Positions 48,901 through 59,933 of a stretch of 64,000 nt of DNA are shown here, in pieces. This stretch comes from Hymenolepis diminuta (lineage: Eukaryota > Platyhelminthes > Cestoda > Cyclophyllidea > Hymenolepididae). The stretch lies in the NCBI GenBank assembly GCA_900708905.1, contig CAADRB010000100.1, positions 210,221 to 274,220 of the forward strand, read 5' to 3'. Each line of letters begins with the position of its first letter. The stretch's first letter is position 1. The notes under the pieces were generated by a model. The model did no database searches. It was not told the origin of the DNA and saw only the letters and a program-made list of their open reading frames with translations. Position numbers and translations under genes: made by a program.

Positions 48901-50646
48901 CTCATCAAGTTCTCAATAGTGTGAGTATTTTTAGGCTAACCCTTTAAATTAGGGAAGTAGTCATTAAGTGACTTGAAGCACCATTAAAGTGCTAGCACAA
49001 ATTGAAGAGCTGAAGGAAGATATCCTGGAACCGACGTTGAGAAAGCGACATTTTAACTTACATATTGATATTCAGAATTAATAACCTTGGTTAGCAATTC
49101 ACAGTATTGGTTGAAAACGAACAATGATCTGGTAGACATGCGCTCTAATAGCTAAGCATCACTGTTATCATTTACCAACAGGATTTGTTCACATTAATAG
49201 TGGGCTTTGAATAGCTTACCCTCACTTAGAGGTAAGAGCATTCGAAAACAATAACAACACTTTACTGAATTGAAAAAAATCGTATAAATGCTATTTTTTA
49301 AAAAAAACATAAGCAAGAAATATTCACGTAGATAACCATGCTAATGCCATGATAATCAACGCTCATAAGCTCAAAACCCAGTGGAATACGTCTGATAGTA
49401 AATAGGGCTTCGATGAAAATAAAGCATATTAGAAACAGTCACTGTATATCAATTTTAGCGTTACTTGGTTTACATCAAATCTGTCTCATCATGTATAGGC
49501 TTAAAATTAGTTATAGGATAGAAATTAAAGCGAGTAAATGTATGTCCATACATGGATTAAAGGACCGTTGGAAAAGTAGATTACTATAGAAAAATTTGCT
49601 ACAGAAAAAACTGTTATTCGAAGGACTTCGAAGTAAATATGAATTTAACTCATTAAAGGACTAAGTCAAATTTAAAATAGATTCGACATACCCTTGGTCT
49701 TGAAGAATGTCAGTCAATGGTAAATTCCAAACACAGACTCGACCGAATCTATCGCCCGAAAACATCATATGAGACTGACGTCGGAAACTAAGAGCCTTTA
49801 ATAAAACAGGTATAAGGATTAAAATAAATGTTCCAAATAAACTGTGATCAAACAAATAACATCACTAACGGTAACAGGAGAACGATGACGCTGAAGACGG
49901 AACAACACTTCGAGAGTTTCGGGGCTCCAGATTATAATACTATGATCAGCACTTCCAGTAGCTAGGTACTTACTATCATCTGAAATACCAATGGTCAATA
50001 CTGGACCAGTATGATAAGGGGAAGAAGATCCTTTTCGTCCTCCTTTGACAACTCTCAATTTTGAAAAATCCTTAATATTCCCTACGAAAGAAATCAGATA
50101 ATCGATGAAATCACGAATATACATTTAATAATAGATGCATCCTTTCCACCAGAGTAGATGTATTTACAATCTGAAGATATACAAAGGCAAGTAACCGTCT
50201 TTTTATGACCAAAAAGGCAAATGATGGATTCCAAAGAAACCGGCTTGAACTGAGAAAAAAAGAGTTAAATAATTTAAAAGAACCCAACTTTCTCTGCGAC
50301 ACTGAAAAAGAGCTTTCCTCTAGCTTGAAGAGCTTCCTCTTGCAAACGAACTGTTAATGTAGCCATGGGATCCTCATCGTCAGAATCAATTGCTTGTTTA
50401 GCCTTGGCTACAGCTAACTTTGCAAGCCTAATACGTTTTTCATAAGGTGTTTCTATTTCATCATCGTCTTCATAGGAATCAACATGCTGCTCCCCGTCAG
50501 ACTCGATGGCACTTTCCTCGGAAGGTATTTCTTCAACACTATCGATAATTTTAGACTTCTAATTATACGTAAAATCAAAATAAATAGCTAACTTTTTTAG
50601 GAGAAGACCCATCTTTAAATGCACGCTTAACACGCTTCTTCACCAT
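45917..50646 (-). CDS. RRP9: RRP9 / U3-55K, U3 snoRNP WD40 protein
   Basis: Nine exons: 50646-50593, 50558-50289, 50249-50123, 50081-49870, 49795-49692, 48814-48668, 48599-48537, 47597-47237 and 46066-45917; total 1488 nt (495 aa; human RRP9 is 475 aa). A basic start (MVKKRVKRAFK) is followed by an acidic, lysine-rich stretch with YEKRIRLAKLAV, and then seven WD40-type repeats from about residue 115. Diagnostic parts are SSDCKYIYSGGKDASIIKWN, YLATGSADHSIIIW and LLATGSSSGHVQLWRL. The C-terminal block SLAFSNDGKWLVAGIGQEHR and LGRWEERRKVRDA is diagnostic too. RRP9 binds the box B/C motif of U3 snoRNA for pre-18S rRNA processing in the nucleolus. The exon at 47597-47237 carries an acidic insertion between blades. 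Introns range from 34 to 1170 nt. Divergent from ARMC3. Confidence 0.93.
46067..47236. other. RRP9 last intron (1.17 kb) with a SINE
   Basis: Carries the best preserved SINE copy (46309-46530) in antisense to the gene. The remainder has no recognised feature. Confidence 0.45.
46309..46530 (+). repeat. tRNA-derived SINE (copy 7, best preserved)
   Basis: Full order visible in about 220 bp: GTTGGTGGTGCACTATTCG (A box region), ACGTCTGTCAATTCAGAG, ATCACGGGATTCGGTTCCC (B box region), CATCGACGCACATCCAGTG. The body TTAAGCCTGGCCAATAG, GAGAGGGTGGGATAAATCGAG, GGAGGCTCCATGATG follows, and then the tail CTCAAGATGAAAATTGGAAAA with CGCTTTCCCAAATGGG. The tail contains the hairpin GGAAAA/TTTCC. The A and B boxes at tRNA-like spacing suggest internal pol III transcription and a tRNA origin. 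The family is non-autonomous; a LINE partner is not seen in the window. Confidence 0.7.
47598..48536. other. RRP9 intron (0.94 kb)
   Basis: AT-rich intron with no recognised gene or repeat. Confidence 0.4.
48815..49691. other. RRP9 intron (0.88 kb)
   Basis: AT-rich intron with no recognised gene or repeat. Confidence 0.4.
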
Positions 50647-50990
50647 CCTTGAATAAGTGTTTACGAGCAAGCACAAAAGAACACACCAACATCAAATATT
50701 AATTAAATGACACAAATAATTACTAAATAACAAAATTAAAACCTATAACAAATTAATAAATATCGTGATGCAATATTATTGAAGTGCTATTAGAAAACAA
50801 ATATGCCGCTTGTGTAGTGGATTTTACCATTTTCCGCATGATTTCAATAATTTTCTTAATAAAACATTATAATAACATGCGACCTTAGTTTTTGTTTATA
50901 CTATCTGAATTTGTACCTTGCATACATTCATCCATGTGATTCATTCATTTGGTACTATTCTATTAAATATAAGTTTTAAGAAATAGTATC
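50647..50990. promoter_or_regulatory. Divergent promoter between RRP9 and ARMC3
   Basis: 344 bp of AT-rich DNA between oppositely oriented starts of a ubiquitous nucleolar gene and a gene tied to ciliated or sperm cells in other animals. No clear TATA box or known motif is seen. Confidence 0.4.
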
Positions 50991-53900
50991 ATGCCCATTA
51001 AGAATCGCAAACAGGCACATGCGAATCTCTTTACCTTTAATTTTAAAATAGAAAGATACATTGGAGGTTGAAATCAAGAGCTTGGAAACAGCTTTTTTAC
51101 TATTACAATCAAATGAAGCAAATATACAGACGGATGCACTTATTTATATACTTGATCGAGATGTGCAAGGTATTGTTGAGGTGTAGTTTTATTGTAGACA
51201 TTGAGTTTGAGCCTTTCACCGAATTCAATGAAAAATTTTCTATTTTACTGAATTTATGTGTGAAATCGGATGAAGCCACTAAGAAATTACTGCTTAGGGT
51301 TATGGAGAAATTTATCTCCTTTCTCAAGATCGATATCGCCTTTGAATGCGTGCAACGATTAATAGGAATCTGTATAAGTTGCTTAATTTTAAATGGTAAA
51401 CCAATCCAATTTAACATTTATTCTCATAGTAAATGACTTGACATCAACTTCGCTGAGGATTCTGCTCAAATTGTTTACTTTTCCACTTTCAATAGAAGTA
51501 TTTTATCAAGGGCAGGGTATTAAAATTCTCCTCGATAAGCTTAAGAACTGTGAAAATGAAATCAAGCTACTCATTTTGCAAATTTTTGAGGCGATTTCAG
51601 AAGCAAGTTTTCTAACTAAACGCTCATAATTATAAATAGGATTTTGAGGTTATTGCACAAGAAATCGAAAGCATCATTCCTTTAATTGTTGAAAATATAT
51701 TTTGTAGTTTAGCAGAAATTCAGGCAGCAGCTCTAAAATGTCTAGTGCCCCTTATGTCCTTCGGTATGTAGTCAGAATTTCTTTACAGTGATTTCACACT
51801 TTATTCAGACTCATGTAAAAATATTCTACTTCAGTCTGATTTCTTATTCCGATTAATAACACTTCTTGGGAAAACGAAAGCTCTTAATATTATCGAAGAC
51901 TTGGTTAAGGTGATTGCACTGTCACTAAGAAATCCAATAGCTTTAGCTGTAGGTCAGAGTTGTTTTATTTCTAAATTATTCTGTCTAACATTTTTTAAGG
52001 TTTCTAATATCCCTACACTTATATCCTGGATTTCAAGCTCTGTAATTTTACAAGATGATGAAATAAGTGTTACAGGAAAATCACCGAAGAAATCCATTAA
52101 GAAAACGCCAAAATCAAAGCATGGAAACGTTTCTGGTTAGAGTCATATAAATCAGCTTTAATTTTTCAATTATTAGCAAGGAAAGATCAGGTCAATTGGC
52201 CCAATATTCAAATTTGTTCCTGTGAAATTCTCCAAAGATTAGCCCAATCTGGTAATATGGGCGTTAATTAATGGGTGCGTATTTTTGGACAGATGCACAT
52301 TTGGCAACCATTATGACAATCAATGTTGATAAGAAAGTGATGGACCTTTTGTCAAAGTCCCAAGATGTAAATGTTCAAATAGCGGCTACAAAAGCTATGG
52401 CAATTTTTCTTCGAAGCGGACTAATTCGCATATCTGTTACAGCATCGGGTAAGAGAATAGTTTTCAATACTTTTACCTGACGTCTTTTAGGTGGTTTAAG
52501 TGAATTTGTACACATGTATAACTCTGAAAATTCTGAGTTTCACGAAGCAGCTCTTTCGGCTTTAAACAACCTCGTTAAAGACAATACTGTCGCTTGCAGG
52601 TATGCTTTAAAAATACTTCAAAAACGGTTAAGGGAGCTTGGACAAACCCCAGATTTCATTTCTCAACTCATTGGAAGTCTGAAAGGATCGGAATGTGTTG
52701 CGCTCTTTACTCTGGATATTATACAGGAGTTTACAAAAGATGATGCATTACGGAATAAATTGTACGAATTTGATATCATTCAAAAGATAATTGAGATGTC
52801 CACCTCTGCGTAAGTTATTGAAGTTGTTTCGTGAAATTTTTATTGTCAATTAGTTATTAAATGAGTAATAATTATAATAATCTTTATGATTTGTCACCTT
52901 GTACTAGTTCTACTTATCCTATTTATTGTTTAATAATGTTGTTATAACGTGATTTGACAGTTACAAATTACTAACATAATGTTAAACTAGAGACCGCATT
53001 AGTTCTAGAGATCTGTCCAGATTCCAATTTGTGAGAATGGGTGCGAAATTTAATCTCGGCCCATGACGTAGGTGATGAGGAGTTCAGCCATTTCTGTCCA
53101 TTGAAAAATCTAGGTATACGTTCAACTTTCAAAATGAAAAGAATAATTTGGAGCCGACTGTTGATCACAGTCGGTATAGAGACGACTGACATGCATAACA
53201 CCAGTTACCTCAATCGTGCTGCATTGCGTCCTATATATCCATTATGACAATTTTAAATAAAGAGCATTCATGATTGATTGGGCCAACCAATAATCACAAA
53301 GCGATAAAACATTATGCAGGAAGGAAATGTCTGCAAGAAATCCAGAAGACGAAAGAAATGCACATATTTGCAAGAATCCCATCTTATTATATAATGCTAA
53401 CATACAACCATGGGGAAAATGTCAGAGAGTTAGGAGATTACTGTCCAGAATCCAGGTGTCTAGACATCACATTTGTCATGTCTCTTTATTTTGATTTTTT
53501 TATTGCATTCCGTAAATTGTATTTTCCTTACACAGTGGCACGTGCAAAATAGTTGAAGTTTAAAGTTCGAGGCGCAGTTTGATACTTGATTATTAATGTT
53601 TCCCAAATAAATTGCTAGGTCTATTTTCAATTATATTTAGTCATCTAGATTCATCAACTTAAGTAACTTCATTTAAATTTGAATTTTATATAAAGAATAT
53701 AACAATATTCAACCGATGGACTTCCTTATTTCTCACTACATCGCTCTACTTCATCATGCACGTGCTGTATGAAGTTTTAAATTTTTCTTACGCCAGCAAA
53801 AAATGATTGCATTAAAAATAAATGCCTTCTTCCTAATTATTCTTTGTTTCTTAGTATATATACTAATGTCTCTCTCTGAATTCCAAACCACTTCGTTTGA

Positions 53901-56900
53901 ATTATTATTTCAGTTCTGAACGTATTCTAGCAAGGGTTTTATACATAATTCCATCACTGATTACATCAAATGACGAAATCGCGCTGTTTCAACAGGCTGA
54001 TGGAATAAAAATCCTCTTTAGCTTTTTAAAATCGACTTGTTTTGAAGTTCGAAAGGCTGCAATAATTTCGATCGGCCTTCTTGCAGAAAATGAATTTATG
54101 GCTGACATCCTTTATAAAAGAGGGTACGTTTAAGCCTGATAAATTCACCCAGTGACTCATTAACTCGGTAACTTAAAAATAACTTTTTATGTATCAGGGT
54201 GCTGGAACATCTCTATTTAATACAGAGTTTAGGAGATCAATGCTCTGGTTATGTGGAAATTGCCATCAAGCATATACTGGATGCCAATCTTGTTCTTAAG
54301 TTTGCAATGACTGGCATACTGGGTAAGCATGCATCTATTTTCTCCTTTTATTACAATTAAATAGTTTATTTTCTTTGCAAAAGGTGGTTCCACAGAAAGA
54401 GATGGGGAGAGCTGAAGCGTATTCGATTATAGGAAGATTCTAATACTCTTTAGTTATTTCAGTATTTTGAATTGAATCAAAGACAAAATTAGTATTTGCA
54501 ATTTTAACACCTTCCCACTTAACGCAGTAGTATAAAGATAAAACTCAATAACAAGTAATAGAGTAAAATTCAGAAATTGAATTGTACCTGATAATGCATT
54601 GAATTACAGAATGATACGTCAGAGCGGTTGCATAGTACTGTCCGAATATATGAATTACTTGGGGATTTTATCCATATTAAGGTCAAGTAATGGATTGAAG
54701 TGAATGAATGGTGGGAATGTGAATTAAACACGGCCACACACAAATGACACATAGATAATAATAAGCGTCACCAAAGTAAATGAATAAAAATTAAGACAAC
54801 CTCATGGCAAATAATTACATCACTAAATTTATTGATAAAAGAATAGGAGAATGCGAACATTCGCATGGGTGATAGGAATGTTCAATTAAAGAGTAAAATC
54901 GTCGAAGCGGAAGTGTTTGTGTCCCCATTTTACGTTTCCTCTTATTTAATTTTAGGAATATGTGCATGTGTGTTCATTGGGCATTGTCCATCATGTTCAG
55001 TCGATGGTTTCTCCATTTAAACTCTGCTAGAGAGTAATTGTTGAAGTTTGAAAACCCCTTAATAACTGGGGCCAACGACCGTTCATTGATTCCTATACGT
55101 ATTTTAAAAGTAAAAGTAGATGGTGTTTGGAATATGCTATTGATCTTCTAGTTTTAAATCAGTTTAGACTTGAAAAACTCATGATTAACTTACCAGTAAA
55201 TATCGGTTTATATCTGGAATGAAGATAAAGTACCAATTTTTTGTAAATAAGACAAGAGTAGATAAATCAATCTTTCAATGATATAATTGCTATTATTGCG
55301 ATATTCAATTGAATTGTAATAATAGCAAAAAAAATTAATACTCCTGTCCATTAGGATCCGAAATAGAATTTTAACCCAAACGAAACTTGTCAAGTTGTAA
55401 TTTCTTTTTGGCATTATCTTTCATAACTACGATAGGGTAAACATTATGTAAAATTAGTACGTAAAACCTACAGAAGTGTTTGAATTTTTGATTCTCTATG
55501 TCTCAACAAAACCGTCTGAGCTTTTTGGCTAACACAACGTCGCCCTTCTGTTTCAGATTATTCAGATATAACAGGAGATGTATTTTACGATTTTGGTCCA
55601 ATAAAGACCTCTGAGCACCTTAAAATCCTACAGACTTATGCCAATGAACCGCTCAATAATTCACCACCAATTTGGCTCCTGAATATTACGGAAGTGTATG
55701 TTTATCTCCTTTGAGTCACTTTCGATATAATTGTAATAACTCTTCATTTTTCGTGTATTGAAAATATTTAGGGGTACGTTGGACTCAGACGGTTTTCAAT
55801 TGCCCTACGACACAGAATTAAGGACTTTTATTAAATCAAGCACAGCGAAAATTATTGAAACATCAGACTTCAAAACGAAAATTCGAATTTTGGCAGTGTA
55901 AGCTTATAATCGTTTGAACGATTTGTTTTACTGAATTTATATGATTTGCATCAAAAACATTGCTATTGCAGACTTCACATATTTTCAGCGAATTTATGTT
56001 TAAGTTAATTAAAACAAATTGAAATATCGACGGTCTAACAGAATGCACAATGTATTTAAGACTTACTTTAAGGTCATAGTCTGAAGGACTGAAAGCGTAT
56101 ATCTAGCAGAAAAAAATACTACTTTATTTAATACATCTTTGATAGGTACATTACCAAGGTCTACTAAAGTAGGTGGATACATAAAGGAACATTATGTCTA
56201 ATATTTAGTAAATTCGAGAAGTTACAGATATCAAATCAGCTAACAAAACCTCAAATTATATAAATAAAATCCTTTCTGTTAATTTGATGAGCGTCATTGA
56301 TTACGAAATAAGCAATCGTCTACTCATTTGTTTCCCGGTATTTGTTGTGCATTAACAATCATAAAAATTGTGACCGGTGGTCTTAACATCGTCTACTTTC
56401 TTTGGATCAAAGTATACAGAGACTAAATTCTGTCGGTTTTTCCTTGTTGTAAACAACGAGCATAGTCATTATTACTTGAAGAAGAGGAAAATATTTTAAA
56501 GACACATGCGTGGCAGGGAAGCACGGTATTTTAAGCTATCACTGAATTTAAGGATTGTAATTCGTATTCATATCCTGCCTGATTTGCTCGAATCAATATT
56601 TAATTGAGCAAAAATGATATTCAAAAGAGTGAATTGAAAATTCAGCCCTCTTGAAAATAATTCCTGGCTTTCTCGGAAAGTGGAAATAAAAAGAATTTCT
56701 TAATTTTCTTCTTAACCAATGCCTTAAAAAGTTTAAAATAATGTAACAATAAACTCTCGATTTGGCTATGAAGCTTATGACAATTTTCCATTTTAAAGTG
56801 CAGAGCGAAAACTAATATCATGCGATAATGGTATATTTTAAATCCCTGAATTAAAAGCCACGTATCTGCTAGGTCTACTCGAACAGTGTTTACTATATTA

Positions 56901-57399
56901 GGAAATAGGCATTATCAATCAATATTAATTCTGGATAAATTTTAGAGAAGTTGTCGACTACTTTGGTGGACCGATGACACGAGAAGAAGCCTACAGTTCA
57001 ATAGACTGGCAAGAGATTACAAAGTACCGTTGTCACCTCAATACAAATATTGTCCCAATTGGTCTTCCAGAACGTGCTGGGTATCGTCACCGAGCTCTGC
57101 TTTTTAAAGTAAGAGTTTATTTTAATTATTTGCATATATAATTTTAGTTTATTGCGGACAAAGTGGGAATACCATGCAAATGTGTTTGTGGGGAATATCA
57201 AATTGCCTACAACATAATTTGTATTCAGGTAAGTTCAGGGCATCATGTGAGGAAATGCCATCGTGCCCAATCTAATGCCGATTTTCTATTTTAGACTGAA
57301 TCTATAAATATATTGTCTTTTGTTGTAAATTTAATGGAGAATCCTGGTGAAATTTATCTTGCTGATTCAAAAGAAGCAAATGATTATTACAGAATTTAA
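50991..57399 (+). CDS. ARMC3: Armadillo repeat-containing protein 3
   Basis: Seventeen exons: 50991-51014, 51052-51169, 51198-51395, 51430-51602, 51640-51763, 51809-51948, 52000-52135, 52177-52251, 52293-52448, 52491-52809, 53914-54123, 54198-54322, 55557-55695, 55772-55897, 56946-57108, 57148-57228 and 57295-57399; total 2412 nt (803 aa; human 872 aa). Most of the protein is helical armadillo-like repeats (for example FHEAALSALNNLVKDN and VRKAAIISIGLLAEN). The C-terminal block HLNTNIVPIGLPERAGYRHR, then ALLFKFIADKVGIPCK and YLADSKEANDYYRI, is the EDR1-like domain that distinguishes ARMC3. The family is linked to sperm flagella and cilia in mammals. A Lys-rich insert (KSPKKSIKKTPKSK) lies in exon 7. 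Introns after exons 1 and 4 appear to be GC-AG, both 37 nt; intron 2 is only 28 nt. The first exon is the least certain part. Confidence 0.88.
52810..53913. other. ARMC3 intron 10 (1.1 kb)
   Basis: Holds a more G+C-rich stretch (about 52985-53245) with a perfect inverted repeat GACTG...CAGTC around TTGATCA near 53157-53173. A 76-codon minus-strand open frame covers it. Neither is recognised. Confidence 0.35.
54323..55556. other. ARMC3 intron 12 (1.2 kb)
   Basis: AT-rich intron. A short palindrome GCGAACATTCGC sits near 54854. No exon or repeat identified. Confidence 0.4.
55898..56945. other. ARMC3 intron 14 (1.05 kb)
   Basis: AT-rich intron with no recognised feature. Confidence 0.4.
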
Positions 57400-59933
57400 C
57401 AATGTAGCACTACAATTTATCAAAGATTATTTAAAGGATATCTTTCAAACAGTAACTTTTAAGAAACATATTATATTTACCGTTTTGTCATCAAGCTTAA
57501 ATATTTATAAATCGGCTTCATTTTAATTTTATGGGGAAATAATATCATACAGTTGAATAATGTTTTCAATATAATTGAGCATAGATTAAAAGAGATTCAG
57601 AAAACGGTAAACCTCAACAGTGGGTTATACCATGAATATTAGAAAAAAATGCACAAAGAGAATGTACATTTTCTTAATGAAGCTTAATAAGCGCATGTAT
57701 TGTATCAGTCAACGCGCAAGTCCATAAAGTCAGAATGACGGTTTTGTTACTCATTGACACGTGATCAACGGTACAAGTCAAGAGGGAAGTAGTGGAAAGC
57801 AAGTATTAGACTTAATGCAGTTTGATTCGAATACACTGTCCTAAATGATTATTGTAAAATACTCCCCCTGAGCACACAAAAACGTAAAGAAAGATTGAAA
57901 TTAATTGGTACATTTTTAGTATTTAATTTTTCATCTGATCTGGACATTAATGATGAAGCATTTAAGTATTACAGATAATTGAAAGATAGTTATAATATTA
58001 GTGCGACATGGTTTGGCTGAGAATGCGTTAAAAAAGCTTAACTATATGGCAAATCAAGCAACTCAATGTTATTGAGTCTTTACATAGGAATCGGAAAACT
58101 TACGTGTAATAGTTTAAACTACCTCTAAGACGAAAATCAAAATTTTCATTAACTGGCTGTGGTAATATACCCAGGACAGTAAACTTTCCGTAAAATTTTA
58201 TTGAAAAATATTAATGCCAAAATCTTTAAATGGTACCGTGTTTGTAAATTCCTAAGGTTTCTTAATTAGGTACTTGCTAATATTAATCCACCTGCTATAG
58301 CCAACAGATGTCTATCACCATCTAGCGATTAGAAATGATTGGCTGACGATAAGATCCCCACTATAGTGTCCACTGGCGGTCCCGCTGTGTGTTTGTGTGT
58401 TTGCAAATAGATATCTAAACGGGTGTCTATCATCACGCCGTGACTCCGACAATGAGACATGAGTGACGTCGAACGGAGAAATGTTTATTTACTTATAAAT
58501 AAATTGTGGAGTGGCTTGCCTGCCACCTTCGAACTGATCTGACATGAGTGGCTTGAATTATTCCATCTATTCGATCGATGTGGCTCCGATGGACCTCTTT
58601 CAACGTTATTATACCACTATAGTTAGTTATTCATGTAGGTAATGGAAGCTTAAATTCCCAAAGTAATTGCACTAGAGACAAATACAAACTTGCCAAACCA
58701 AAGCATTATTTTATGTGAGAATTAAATGAACATTGGAAACACGAGAAAGGGAAGTTGAGAGCATATAAAATGATGTGTGACACTTTACTTGAATTCTGTG
58801 TTGGGTTAAAATGGAACACTCATCAATACACCAGAATATTTTTACAAAGATGTATTGATTTTAAGATAAATCCGAAAACATGTGATTTCGTGTTTAGAAA
58901 ATAATAGTTGATCCCAAGTAAGTAATAACATTATATCATATCTAACTACGGAAAGGAAAATAGCCAGTCTCAGATTCAACAAATAATTAATCAAGATACC
59001 TATTAAATTTTTCTAATAAGGTCGTAAATTACTTTGCTGTTTCACAACTCTGTTTTTCTTTGATTTTGTTTGCGGCGAAATGATTAAAGACACGTAACAC
59101 TAAAATCTACGTTTCGCAACATTTGCTTTCAGCAACTGAATTTATTCTCATTTATGATTCTGACCTGATAGACGAGCAATTTACTGCTACCGGTGTGCAT
59201 TTGATTTTTATAAGTCCAAGCATTTAAAAATTATTATTTTACTCAACATTTTAGGTCAGTCGCAGCAAAAAGAATTGTAGTAAGTATTATTAATTTCCTG
59301 CAATACCCTTTTAATTAATAAAATATGAAACATTCAACTGATACGCAAATGAAATTCATATTATAATGAAATATAGTAAAGAAATATGGTAATGAACGAG
59401 ATAGATTTATTTTAAGATTAGCAATTAAACAATCGTAAAAAAGCTTCACGTATGCAACTTAAATATGATGCTTATTCAAATGTATCTTTTATTTTTAAGA
59501 TGATATCTACGTTATGGCAGCTCAAGACGTTTAAGAGGAAAAGAAATTCTTGATCAACGTTTTAAAAAAAATTTTAAATATTTTATTAAAGTAATAAAAG
59601 AATTTTAATAAATTGTACACTTCTTGTGACAGATAAATGTGACGATGTGAAACTAAAATGCAGAAAATGATATTTGTTGTTTAAACAGACGTGTACTCAC
59701 CGAGCATAAATCGGATGTGTATCCTAGAAAAATTGTTTGGAAGTAAAATAAGACAATATTTTGGTTAAATTGATAAAGATAAATACTAAAGCTTCAAAGT
59801 TTTACCGCGTTCTCGTTCTTCTTTTTTTATTTATTCTGCAGGAAATACATTCAACTCTGTTAACTATTATCTAACATTAATTTCAAATAAAACATTCTTC
59901 AAATTGGATTATTTGTTTCTCCTATCTTAAATA
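57400..59933. other. Intergenic between ARMC3 and UBR3, with an unusual 0.4-kb patch
   Basis: No supportable exon. The region 58240-58620 is markedly richer in G+C than its AT-rich surroundings and contains CACTGGCGGTCCCGCTG, a TGTGTGTTTGTGTGTTTG run and two GACATGAGTG repeats (about 58455 and 58540). It looks like a fragment of an inserted element, possibly an LTR, but no retroelement protein is recognisable. Confidence 0.35.
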
